Assembly (NCBI GenBank): GCA_964609155.1
Contig: CAZSRF010000002.1
Span: 1-64,000, forward strand
Reading direction: 5' to 3'
Origin: JAGOUU01 sp964609155
GTDB taxonomy: Bacteria; Pseudomonadota; Gammaproteobacteria; JAGOUU01
Length of the DNA: 64,000 bases
Both the position numbers and the translations under genes were made by a program. Shown piece by piece: positions 44,486 through 52,799 of the stretch; positions within the stretch are counted from its first letter, which is position 1; each line of letters starts with the position of its first letter. The notes beneath the pieces are model-generated. The model saw nothing but the letters and a program-made list of their open reading frames with translations, was not told the origin of the DNA and made no database searches.

Positions 44486-45439
44486 CTATGGCCGATGGGG
44501 ATCTCTTCTCAAGGCGGCTAGATTTTTTTTATACTGAGCAGATAATTTTTGTAAAATTTCTTGATTTTGTGCTATAGCGTACTGAGTAGGATAGCTTGGT
44601 GGAGGTAAAATATTTTTTGAGAAATAAGTATTTGTTATAAAGGCTGCCTGTTCTGCAATCTGAGCTGATTTGCTATAAATTGCAGCTACAGCTCCTGCAT
44701 CAACATACGTTTTAGAATACCCTATAATAGGAATGCCTCTTCTAAAGCTTGTGACCAAAATACCCTTTGAAGTATATGGATTGTAAATTTCTGGATCAGG
44801 CAATGCTAACAACACATCACAGTTAGATAGTACATGGCGTAATGAGTCAATCAGGTTCTCTCTTTTTTTATTTTCTGTAATAATAAGATTTAATTTAGTT
44901 TTAGCTATACTTTGTTTTAATTCATCAATACTGGAGGAATCATACATTGATGTTAAGACACCTATAGTTTTAACATTGGGTAATAAAGTTTCAATTAGTT
45001 TTAACTGCCTATCTACCGGCTGTTCTCTGTATATAGCAGTAATTTTACGTAAAGTATCTTTATTATTTTTTATATTATTTGATATATTGTTGTACATCCT
45101 GTGAGGTATAAGAACAGCTAATTGAGGAGCAGCATTTGACGTATTAGATAAATAATCGTTAGTTCTTAATGTTGCTTCTCTGCCTATGGTAATAATTAAA
45201 TCAATGCTATCATCAATTTTTGCTATAGATTCTTCTTTTTTTAAATAATTTATATTTATATTGTATTTTTTTTCAGAGAGGTTTTTAATCAAAGAATCAA
45301 CAATTTTAGTATAATTTGGTCCTGAGATGATCAGTATTTCTGGTTTTTCTTTGTAGTCTTTGTAGTTAAAGTTAGCAGATATATCAAGAGATAGAAGAAG
45401 AAAAAATAATAAGCTTATTATGCGAAGGTAAATTTTCAT
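44486..45439 (-). CDS. Periplasmic ABC_sub_bind family protein
   Basis: The 317-residue protein begins with a signal peptide (IISLLFFLLLSLDISA) and belongs to the ABC substrate-binding family Pfam ABC_sub_bind: VKTIGVLTSMYDSSSIDELKQ, LLALPDPEIYNP, GILVTSFRRGIPIIGYSKTYVDAGAVAAIYS. No permease or ATPase gene is adjacent. It is the first gene of a two-gene unit with the hybrid kinase (25-bp gap), so I infer that it delivers or senses a ligand for the kinase's periplasmic domain. The ligand is unknown. Confidence 0.78.
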   Translation of the reverse strand: MKIYLRIISLLFFLLLSLDISANFNYKDYKEKPEILIISGPNYTKIVDSLIKNLSEKKYNININYLKKEESIAKIDDSIDLIITIGREATLRTNDYLSNTSNAAPQLAVLIPHRMYNNISNNIKNNKDTLRKITAIYREQPVDRQLKLIETLLPNVKTIGVLTSMYDSSSIDELKQSIAKTKLNLIITENKKRENLIDSLRHVLSNCDVLLALPDPEIYNPYTSKGILVTSFRRGIPIIGYSKTYVDAGAVAAIYSKSAQIAEQAAFITNTYFSKNILPPPSYPTQYAIAQNQEILQKLSAQYKKNLAALRRDPHRP

Positions 45440-45722
45440 TTATATATCTTTAGTTTCAAAAATATAATCTAGTATAATCTTGCCAATTTTAACTGTAATT
45501 AAATCAAAAGGGTAGAGAATACTGAAGCTCTCTGAAATTCTTTATTATGGGAATTATTGGGGATTCATATGGCGTTCAGCTAACATATGTAAAATATAAC
45601 TGAGGAATTATGCCAGTGTGATTAGTACTATTAAAAGTCGGCAAAAAATGTTGTGACATTGATACAAAGTATGTTATGTTAATTATTGAATTGTTATTAA
45701 GTTGTTAACAAAAGGGGGCAAA

Positions 45723-47759
45723 ATGGCCAATTTATTTAGCCGTATGGCTAATTCCATTCAAGAGAGTTGGGATAATTTCACTTTAGGTTCAGATAGGGCA
45801 AAAGTTGCAGCAATTAATAGAGCTATTGCTTATGTAAAGTCAGAGGGTAAAACCAGTCTAGGTTCAAGCAAGGTTGAGCAAATAGTTAAATTTCTAGTAT
45901 CTAGACGTAGGGTAGAGGCTGCTAATAAACTAGTTGATGCCTATGAAACCCGAAGAACTGTCGTTGTAAGAGGAATGCAAGATTACCCATACGATATAAA
46001 TGTTTTTTTAGATATGCTATGCAGTGTAGTCGCTCCAGAAGTTTACAAAATCCCAGTTCCACAAGAAGGGGTTAAAGCTGAAGAGTTATATAAAGATCTT
46101 GGTATCGTTGGACAAGTAGCCATCATGAGAGAGTTTAAAAATCTCTTAAACCAAGCTGTTATTGAAATGACAGATGGCAAAAGACGTTTAACATCTACTC
46201 AATTAGATTTACCTCAGGGATTACATCTAAGTCCAGATAGCGAAGACTTTTCTAAGCTCTTAAACGCAAAAGCGGATGCAGCTCGAACTGAAGGTAGTAG
46301 TTTTTTTAGCTTGTATGAATCAAGTGTTAATTGGTCATCTAAAAAAGAAGATATAAAGAAAAATTCTCGTGTACGTACAGTTAAAAACGTTTTGTTTTAC
46401 ACTTTGATGGTTATTTGTACACTTATAGGTATTGGTGAGGGATCTGCACCAGCGTCTTTTTACTTAACAAAAATGGGGCTTGCTGGTTTAACTGGTCCTT
46501 TTGCAATGACAATAGCAGCTGTAGTCTTTGTTGCTGCTGCATCAGTAAATACGTTATTGTTCCATGGTGACAGCTATTCGACCTTTAAGGATTTATTTAT
46601 TAAAAATAGATTTTTGTTTGGTTCTAATGGTAAAAGATTGCCTTGGTATTTGATTTTACGTAACTGCACTGCATTAGTATTAGCTTTTTTCTCCGGGTTA
46701 ACAATTGCTGGGTTGTCTTTTTACTTCTCTCTTTTCCCTGCGGTGGCTTTATATATTTCAGCGATGACATTAATAGGCTATACAGGTGTCTTAACTTATG
46801 GAGTGATGCAAATTCTAGATGTAAGCTCTGTATTTAAATTTGGAAACTATTTGCATGGTTTATTAGTAAAACCTATGCAAACAACTGGTAAAGATGCTAA
46901 TGGCGCAACTAAAGCAAAAGCTATAGGATTAACTATTGTTAATGCCTTTGCTGTAACTGCAATGTTTACGCTTTCTGCAACAGTTGTAGTAGCTACATTT
47001 TTAATGTTTAATAGTGCGCTATTGGGAATACCTTTTTTTGCTGCTAACTTTGGTACAGCTGGTGTTCTTGCCATAGTTGCAGTTGCGGAAGTGGCTTTAG
47101 GAACTTTCTTCTCTAGGAATGTTTTTAGATGCCTTGAAGCTATTCGTGGCATGGTAACGGATATTTTTGGTTTAAACACAAAAATAACCACAAGTGAACA
47201 AGCTGCTGTTATTTTAAAAGCCCAGGAGGATATAGCTAAAAATGATCATCCTGTGCGTAACGGCTTAGTGTTAACAAGTAAAATCCTATTAGCTGTTTTT
47301 GTTGGATTTGCATTGATTAATGCTAGTGGTTTTGCTCTAGGTTACATAGCATTGGGTATGACAACGGGAGCTGCAATATTTCCAAAAAGCTTTGCTGATC
47401 TAGTAAATAGGGCTTTAGTATTTGCGAAAACATCTTTTGAAAGCGTTGTTGGTTATCTCTTCGGTACTGCTTATGTTGGTGCTTCTACAGGCGGTAACGT
47501 TGGCGCTGCAGCAAAAGCTGTTGCAGTGCCTGAGGCTTTGTTAGTCTATCCGGTGCGTTCTTTAGAAACAACAAAAGTCTTTAGGGATCCAAAAGTAGTT
47601 GAGTTTGATCATGTCAAAAAGGGTGTAAGGGTCCTTAGGCAGGCTGATGGTACAAAGTGCTTTATAGCAAAAGACCCAGCTCCTACAGATGATAATGCCT
47701 TTGTAGAGAGTTTATTTGACGGGCAACCAGGTGCCTCTAGTGCTACACTAGTGCCATAG
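45723..47759 (+). CDS. Multi-span membrane protein of an unrecognised family (paralog A)
   Basis: I do not recognise this 678-residue protein. A soluble N-terminal part (residues 1-215, e.g. VEQIVKFLVSRRRVEAANKL) is followed by about ten hydrophobic segments between 225 and 600 and a polar C-terminal tail. AAAGGGGGC directly ahead of ATG 45723 fixes the start; the longer TTG start at 45702 contains this site. It is a distant paralog of the product of 48671: both show KD(L/I)(F/W) after an N-x-x-F loop, FS-x-NVF, and an L-x-x-TTG motif near the end. The G+C looks higher than in most neighbours. A secreted membrane effector or transporter-like protein is possible. Confidence 0.6.
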   Translation: MANLFSRMANSIQESWDNFTLGSDRAKVAAINRAIAYVKSEGKTSLGSSKVEQIVKFLVSRRRVEAANKLVDAYETRRTVVVRGMQDYPYDINVFLDMLCSVVAPEVYKIPVPQEGVKAEELYKDLGIVGQVAIMREFKNLLNQAVIEMTDGKRRLTSTQLDLPQGLHLSPDSEDFSKLLNAKADAARTEGSSFFSLYESSVNWSSKKEDIKKNSRVRTVKNVLFYTLMVICTLIGIGEGSAPASFYLTKMGLAGLTGPFAMTIAAVVFVAAASVNTLLFHGDSYSTFKDLFIKNRFLFGSNGKRLPWYLILRNCTALVLAFFSGLTIAGLSFYFSLFPAVALYISAMTLIGYTGVLTYGVMQILDVSSVFKFGNYLHGLLVKPMQTTGKDANGATKAKAIGLTIVNAFAVTAMFTLSATVVVATFLMFNSALLGIPFFAANFGTAGVLAIVAVAEVALGTFFSRNVFRCLEAIRGMVTDIFGLNTKITTSEQAAVILKAQEDIAKNDHPVRNGLVLTSKILLAVFVGFALINASGFALGYIALGMTTGAAIFPKSFADLVNRALVFAKTSFESVVGYLFGTAYVGASTGGNVGAAAKAVAVPEALLVYPVRSLETTKVFRDPKVVEFDHVKKGVRVLRQADGTKCFIAKDPAPTDDNAFVESLFDGQPGASSATLVP

Positions 47760-47788
47760 TGCTTTAGTAGACCTAAATCTTAGATTTG

Positions 47789-47816
47789 TACAAGGGCGAA
47801 TTTATTCGCCCTTGTA
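47789..47816. terminator. Perfect 12-bp hairpin after the first multi-span gene
   Basis: TACAAGGGCGAA and its complement flank the four-base loop TTTA. It lies 30 bp after the stop codon, the right place for transcription termination or 3' mRNA protection. The following bases (TGGGGATT) lack a T run, so a classic Rho-independent terminator is not fully supported. Confidence 0.5.
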
Positions 47817-47938
47817 TGGGGATTAAATAATCTTTAATTAACTTTCGACTCTGTATATAATAACACTAAATTCAAATTTAAATGTAAGTCTCACATATTA
47901 ACATTTCACTCAAGACTTTTAATCGCAATAAGAATATT

Positions 47939-48640
47939 ATGCTAGCACTATCTTCAGTGATGCTTAGCCTTATTTATTTTTATAATACATTGTCACTTTA
48001 TAATAAAAATCTAACCTTATTGAAACCTGCTAGTATTATAGTATTAGCTATCTTAACTTGCAGATGGATTTGGAAGCGTGGTTATTTATCTGATAGAAAG
48101 CACAAAATTTTTTATATTTTTTTAGTGCTTGGCTTATTGTTTCATAGCATAGGTGATACTATTATCGAATATACTAATTATATTCTTTATCCTATCCCAT
48201 TTTTTCTTTTTGGACATCTATTATATAGCATTGTAATTAGTAAGGATCTAATGGTATTTAATAACCATAAAGTCCCTGCATGGAAGTATATTGTCATTGT
48301 ATTTTTGTTGCTTAAGGCAGTTGCATTTGGCTATTTTTTCTTAAGTAATGTTTCCGGGCCGCTTTATGTGGGTATTCTGATCTATATCATAGTATTAAAT
48401 ATCCTTGCCATAGTTAGTTTGTTGCACCCGGCAGGGTTAAAATTTTTATTTATAGGTGTTATGTTGTATGTAATATCTGATATTATAATTGCTTATGATA
48501 CTTTAATAACAAAAATTGCTTTAAAAACATATTTATCTTGGCCTCTATATTACATAGCTCAATTGTTGATAGTTTACAGCCTGTTAAACTATCACAAATC
48601 GTTACAGCCTCATCAACCACTTCAGGCTAATTTGTTATAA
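47939..48640 (+). CDS. YhhN family membrane protein (lysoplasmalogenase-like)
   Basis: An integral membrane protein of 233 residues with about eight hydrophobic segments. The YhhN pattern is seen in GLLFHSIGDTIIEY (conserved Gly-Asp), the FGHLLYSIVI segment and the second acidic motif VMLYVISDIIIAYDTL. Eukaryotic members cleave the vinyl-ether bond of lysoplasmalogens; the bacterial reaction is less clear. It lies between two paralogous multi-span genes on the same strand, with no evident Shine-Dalgarno. Context suggests a membrane-lipid or host-membrane role, which is inference. Confidence 0.72.
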   Translation: MLALSSVMLSLIYFYNTLSLYNKNLTLLKPASIIVLAILTCRWIWKRGYLSDRKHKIFYIFLVLGLLFHSIGDTIIEYTNYILYPIPFFLFGHLLYSIVISKDLMVFNNHKVPAWKYIVIVFLLLKAVAFGYFFLSNVSGPLYVGILIYIIVLNILAIVSLLHPAGLKFLFIGVMLYVISDIIIAYDTLITKIALKTYLSWPLYYIAQLLIVYSLLNYHKSLQPHQPLQANLL

Positions 48641-48670
48641 TAAATCAGCAAATCGTTATTAGATATCGCA

Positions 48671-50500
48671 ATGACATTGACAATAATATATAGAGAGCAA
48701 GCTGAGTTTTTAAATAAAATCAAAAAAATGATTTGTAGTTCAAATCAAGATTCATTTTTTGCTGTGTTTTTAAATAACAGTAAAAAATATGTTAAGTATT
48801 GCAAGATCATAATCTTAAAAAAAATTGTTCGATTATTACAGTTTTGTACAAGCTCTTCTTTTAATTTGAATAATATACTAGCTAAATATAAAACAAAGAT
48901 AAGTTTGTATTATTTCTACTGCTTATACTATAAGCTATTGCAGTATAATTTATTATCTGAAAAAAATAAAAGATATATTTTAAATATATTAAAACTACCT
49001 GATGACTGCTTTAACTCTGTAAATAAATTAGATGACATTAATAGCTACATAGCGAAGATTATCGTTACTTCTATTAATAGGAAAGATTTGTTAAATCAAG
49101 AGCAAAACGTTGAGTTAAAAAAAATCTATTATAGGTGGGTTAAGTCTTTAGATGCAAGTTTTTACCCTAAGACTTACATTTCACGTAAGAATAAATCTTT
49201 AATTGGCAAGCCCAGCAATCATCAAATTCGCTATATTTATATGTTTTATGGGCGTTTTCTTAATATCAATAAAAAAGATGCAATTGGCAATGCCAAAAAA
49301 AATAATAAATATGGATGGTTTAAATCTTTTTTTATTTTTCAAGCTAATGTGGCCATAGTTTTTACAGCTATTGCTCAAGGATTTTTACCAGCAGTATTGG
49401 CAACTACAGCAAGTAGTGCATTGTTGTTTAATATTTTATGGGTTGGCGTGCCGTCTATTATTATAAATTATGTATTTTATAATAAATCCGCTCATGATTT
49501 AATAAAAGATATTTGGCATGGAAGATTATTAAGATCTTTCTGGCTTGGTTTGTTGGCGTTAATAATGGCTATAGGTGGTGGGTTTACTTACAGTGTTTTA
49601 ATGTATTCTACAACGCTGGCTGCTTTGCAGCTAATATTTAGTTTTGCGTTTCCATTTGTGGCTATAAATACAGTCGCTTTTATTTCAGTTGTTTTATCAG
49701 TCGTAATAGCAATGTATACAGCTATTGCTTTAACTGCTATGTATTATAGTTCTATATTGGAGTTAGAGTTAAATCCAAAAAAGATATTTTCTAAAATAAA
49801 ATTATTTCTAGTTCAAGATATTAACATTAAATATTTCTGGTATCTTTGTGCCAATATTTTTTTATTCGCTATGATTATTGGAGGTGCTGGTTACTTGGCA
49901 TTAGTTGAAGCAGGGATGTTTTATGGTGGAGTGATGACCTTGTTTAATATGCCATGGCTTGCTGTAGCTATGATTGCATTAGCTACGCCAGCAAATTTTA
50001 TTTTTTCAGCAAATGTTTTTTATAATTTCTATTTGTTATTAAAAAAAATACCTAACTTGATTATACGCTTTTTTGAGTACGTTAAAAATAACTGTAGTAA
50101 TCCCATTACTTTTTATGAAAATTTAAAATGGTTAATTAAATTTAGTGTGTTGTTAATCTTTAATTATGATAACTCACAAGGTCTAGCTCGAGGAATAGCT
50201 GAAGAAACAAAAAGTCCCTTATGTAAATCTTTTTTAGGTAAATTTAAAGTCAACCCGGAAAGTGTTATTGTTCAGGCTTTATCTGTAACAACAGGAGGGA
50301 TAGATTCTTTCGTGGCAAATGGTATCGCTACTATGGACACTTTAGGAAATCCTGTTTTTTACAATTATGGGAATTCTCAAGATAATAATAAGGTTATTAA
50401 ATCTCCTGTAGAGGCTGAAGGGACTGAAGATCGTTCTCTCCATCTTGAAATAGATAGAAAATTTATCGTTTCAAAATTCGTTTCGTTAATCTGTGGTTAA
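48671..50500 (+). CDS. Multi-span membrane protein of an unrecognised family (paralog B)
   Basis: I do not recognise this 609-residue protein. The N-terminal 210 residues are basic and Lys/Tyr-rich. Six to eight hydrophobic segments follow between 215 and 500, and the C-terminus is soluble. It matches paralog A by layout and by several short motifs in the same order: an N-x-x-F loop ending KDIW, FSANVF before an amphipathic helix, and ALSVTTGG near the end. Shared identity elsewhere is low, so the duplication is old. G+C is low, unlike its paralog. It lies 30 bp after the YhhN gene. Confidence 0.55.
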   Translation: MTLTIIYREQAEFLNKIKKMICSSNQDSFFAVFLNNSKKYVKYCKIIILKKIVRLLQFCTSSSFNLNNILAKYKTKISLYYFYCLYYKLLQYNLLSEKNKRYILNILKLPDDCFNSVNKLDDINSYIAKIIVTSINRKDLLNQEQNVELKKIYYRWVKSLDASFYPKTYISRKNKSLIGKPSNHQIRYIYMFYGRFLNINKKDAIGNAKKNNKYGWFKSFFIFQANVAIVFTAIAQGFLPAVLATTASSALLFNILWVGVPSIIINYVFYNKSAHDLIKDIWHGRLLRSFWLGLLALIMAIGGGFTYSVLMYSTTLAALQLIFSFAFPFVAINTVAFISVVLSVVIAMYTAIALTAMYYSSILELELNPKKIFSKIKLFLVQDINIKYFWYLCANIFLFAMIIGGAGYLALVEAGMFYGGVMTLFNMPWLAVAMIALATPANFIFSANVFYNFYLLLKKIPNLIIRFFEYVKNNCSNPITFYENLKWLIKFSVLLIFNYDNSQGLARGIAEETKSPLCKSFLGKFKVNPESVIVQALSVTTGGIDSFVANGIATMDTLGNPVFYNYGNSQDNNKVIKSPVEAEGTEDRSLHLEIDRKFIVSKFVSLICG

Positions 50501-50561
50501 TTTATCTGGAGTACAATCACAATATGCGTAAAGCAGTATAAATTTTATCTTGGGGGTTACT

Positions 50562-51230
50562 ATGTCAAAAAGTATTGAAATTTGCGTGGGTGGTTTGTGG
50601 AGAGTGAGTCTTGCTATTGATGACGGGGATACTATGGTAGCTTTCAAACAAAAGATAGAGGACCTGACTGGGGTACCTAGTTATAGGCAAGTACTTACTG
50701 ATGGAGAGAGCGAGCTAGCGACAGAGGAGGCATTTATTGCTTTTGTTAATGCAGCTCCTGACGGATATGATGGTGTTATGTTAACTTGGCCTATAATGAG
50801 ATGGCGTCCTATACATGCGGCTGCTAGTAATGGAAATACAAAGGCTGTAACTTTCTGGGTAGCTTCTGGTGCTGATGTGAATGAACCTGCTGACGGCAAC
50901 CCTGGAATGACACCTTTGATGGCTGCAGCGTCTGAGTTGCGAACAGAGATGGTATGTACACTTCTTAGGTTAGGGGCAGATGCATCTCTAGTAACTCGAC
51001 GAGGCGACTATACCGCATTGCATTTCCTCGCTAATCCTACTTGTACGGATCCTGTTCGTTTAGGTAACACTGGAGATGTAGTGAGATTGCTTGTTGCAGC
51101 AGGAGCGAGTTTGGTAGCAAGAGATGAGAGAGGAAGAACTCCTCTGGATATAGCTAGAGAGGTGGCGCGAGTGGAGGGTGCAACTGTAGTTGAAGCTTTT
51201 GAGCCTGAGCTGCCTCTTCCACGGCCGTAA
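50562..51230 (+). CDS. Ubiquitin-like domain fused to ankyrin repeats
   Basis: From ATG 50562 (GGGGG six bases ahead) the protein has 222 residues. Residues 5-60 follow the ubiquitin pattern: VSLAIDDGDTMVAFKQKI, then EDLTGVPSYRQVLTDG and ESEL, against ubiquitin's ITLEVEPSDTIENVKAKI and QDKEGIPPDQQRLIFAG. Residues 80-215 hold four ankyrin repeats (WRPIHAAASNGNTKAVTFWV, MTPLMAAASELRTEMVCTLL, YTALHFLAN-VVRLLVAAGA, GRTPLDIARE). There is no C-terminal Gly-Gly and no signal peptide. G+C is near 45 percent in lines I counted, against about 20 percent in the gene before. It looks like an acquired, eukaryote-like effector; delivery is not shown. Confidence 0.78.
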   Translation: MSKSIEICVGGLWRVSLAIDDGDTMVAFKQKIEDLTGVPSYRQVLTDGESELATEEAFIAFVNAAPDGYDGVMLTWPIMRWRPIHAAASNGNTKAVTFWVASGADVNEPADGNPGMTPLMAAASELRTEMVCTLLRLGADASLVTRRGDYTALHFLANPTCTDPVRLGNTGDVVRLLVAAGASLVARDERGRTPLDIAREVARVEGATVVEAFEPELPLPRP

Positions 51231-51266
51231 TATGCCGTATCAAGCTATTTAGATAAGTTTTTGTGA

Positions 51267-51287
51267 GGCAGGATTAGTTATCCTGCC
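51267..51287. terminator. Hairpin after the ubiquitin-like/ankyrin gene
   Basis: GGCAGGAT and its complement ATCCTGCC flank the loop TAGTT, 36 bp after the stop codon. The stem is GC-rich, but only ATTATC follows, not a T run. It probably limits transcription into rlmD. Confidence 0.5.
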
Positions 51288-51406
51288 ATTATCTATAGTT
51301 ACAAGACTTTTCTGTTTTAGTGTTTAAACTAATATAACATTGCCAGCAAAGTGATTCTCTGTTATTCTTAATCTTCGATAATTCTTAAGTTAGCAGGTTG
51401 TTTTAC

Positions 51407-52789
51407 ATGATGTCAGCAGTTATAGATAAACTAAGCCATGACGGTAGAGGGATTATTTCAGTAGATGGTAAAAAAGTCTTTGTTGATGGCGTCTTACCAG
51501 GTGAGGAGATATCCTGGACCTATACTAAGCGTCATAAGCGCTATGATGAAGCTAAGGTTCAAGATGTTATTGTAGCCTCTGCTGATAGAGTGCCGGCTCC
51601 TTGTGCAAGTTTTCTTACGTGTGGTGGTTGTAGTTACCAACATATGTCTTCTGCAAGTCAGTTAAAAGAAAAGCAAAAGATAGTGCAAGAATTATTATTA
51701 CATTTTGGAGAAAACATTACTCCTCAGCAATGGCTGCCACCACTAACTTCGCTATCTACTGGATATCGCACCAAAGCAAGGTTAGGTGTGCGATATGTTA
51801 TAAAAAAACAAAAATTATTAATAGGCTTTCGGGAAAAATCTACTAATTACTTAACTGAAATGAACGATTGCTCGGTTCTGCATCCAAGTCTAAGTGCATT
51901 ACTTCTGCCTTTAAATCAACTTATCATGCAATTGAGTATTTATGATCAAATTCCCCAAATTGAATTTGCAATGGGTGACACTGATACACGAGATAATATA
52001 GTAGTTATCTTGCGTATTATGAAAGAATTAAGTTCTAGCGATTATCAATATTTAAATAATTTTATAAAAAAGCATGAGATAACTTTATTATTACAACCCA
52101 AAGGGATAGATAGTATTTATAAACTTACTGCTGACAAGATTAGTAGGTCAGATAATTTTGATAATACTATAAAAGATTTAAGTTACTCTTTTAAATACAA
52201 GGATATAAATTTAACATATTTCTTTCAACCACATGATTTTACCCAGATTAATCTCGGGTTAAATCAATGTATGCTTAAACAGGCTATAGAAATCCTAGAG
52301 CTTGCCGGTAATGAAGTTGTATTAGATTTATTTTGTGGAATAGGTAATTTTACGCTACCGTTTGCAAAAATTTTGTCTAAAGGCAAAGTGATAGGTGTTG
52401 AAGGTAGCGAAAAAATGGTAGAAAAGGCCTACAAAAATGCTCGTTTTAACCAGATCAATGATGTCAATTTCTTTTGTGCAAACTTGTATGATGAAAGTTT
52501 TTTAGTTAACCTTAGTGGTGATACCAGTGAGAGTAATTGGCTAAATAATAAATATAATTGTATTGTATTAGATCCACCGCGGTCTGGTGCAAAAGAATTG
52601 TTGCCGTATATAGCGAAAATTGGAGCAGATAAAATATTATATATTTCTTGCGATCCTGCAACATTTGCGCGTGATGTTGGGATTTTGTGCAATCAATATA
52701 GTTATATATTAGATAAAGTTGGCATAATGGATATGTTTCCTCATACTAAGCATGTAGAAACAATGGGGCTGCTTATAAAAAATAAATAA
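51407..52789 (+). CDS. rlmD: 23S rRNA (uracil-1939-C5)-methyltransferase
   Basis: Methylates U1939 of 23S rRNA using SAM. About 460 residues: an N-terminal TRAM domain (IDKLSHDGRGIISVDGKKVFV), the iron-sulfur cluster cysteines (CASFLTCGGCSYQH, with a further Cys near MNDCSVLHP), the SAM site LDLFCGIGNFTLPFA, and catalytic Cys in LYISCDPATFARD. ATG 51407 and 51410 are both possible starts. It lies 10 bp before relA, as in E. coli. Confidence 0.95.
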   Translation: MMSAVIDKLSHDGRGIISVDGKKVFVDGVLPGEEISWTYTKRHKRYDEAKVQDVIVASADRVPAPCASFLTCGGCSYQHMSSASQLKEKQKIVQELLLHFGENITPQQWLPPLTSLSTGYRTKARLGVRYVIKKQKLLIGFREKSTNYLTEMNDCSVLHPSLSALLLPLNQLIMQLSIYDQIPQIEFAMGDTDTRDNIVVILRIMKELSSSDYQYLNNFIKKHEITLLLQPKGIDSIYKLTADKISRSDNFDNTIKDLSYSFKYKDINLTYFFQPHDFTQINLGLNQCMLKQAIEILELAGNEVVLDLFCGIGNFTLPFAKILSKGKVIGVEGSEKMVEKAYKNARFNQINDVNFFCANLYDESFLVNLSGDTSESNWLNNKYNCIVLDPPRSGAKELLPYIAKIGADKILYISCDPATFARDVGILCNQYSYILDKVGIMDMFPHTKHVETMGLLIKNK

Positions 52790-52799
52790 TGGAATTAAT

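Noticed and set aside
46847..47191. Open frame of 114 codons on the minus strand within the multi-span gene
   Set aside because: Antisense shadow of a real gene with membrane segments; no start signal.
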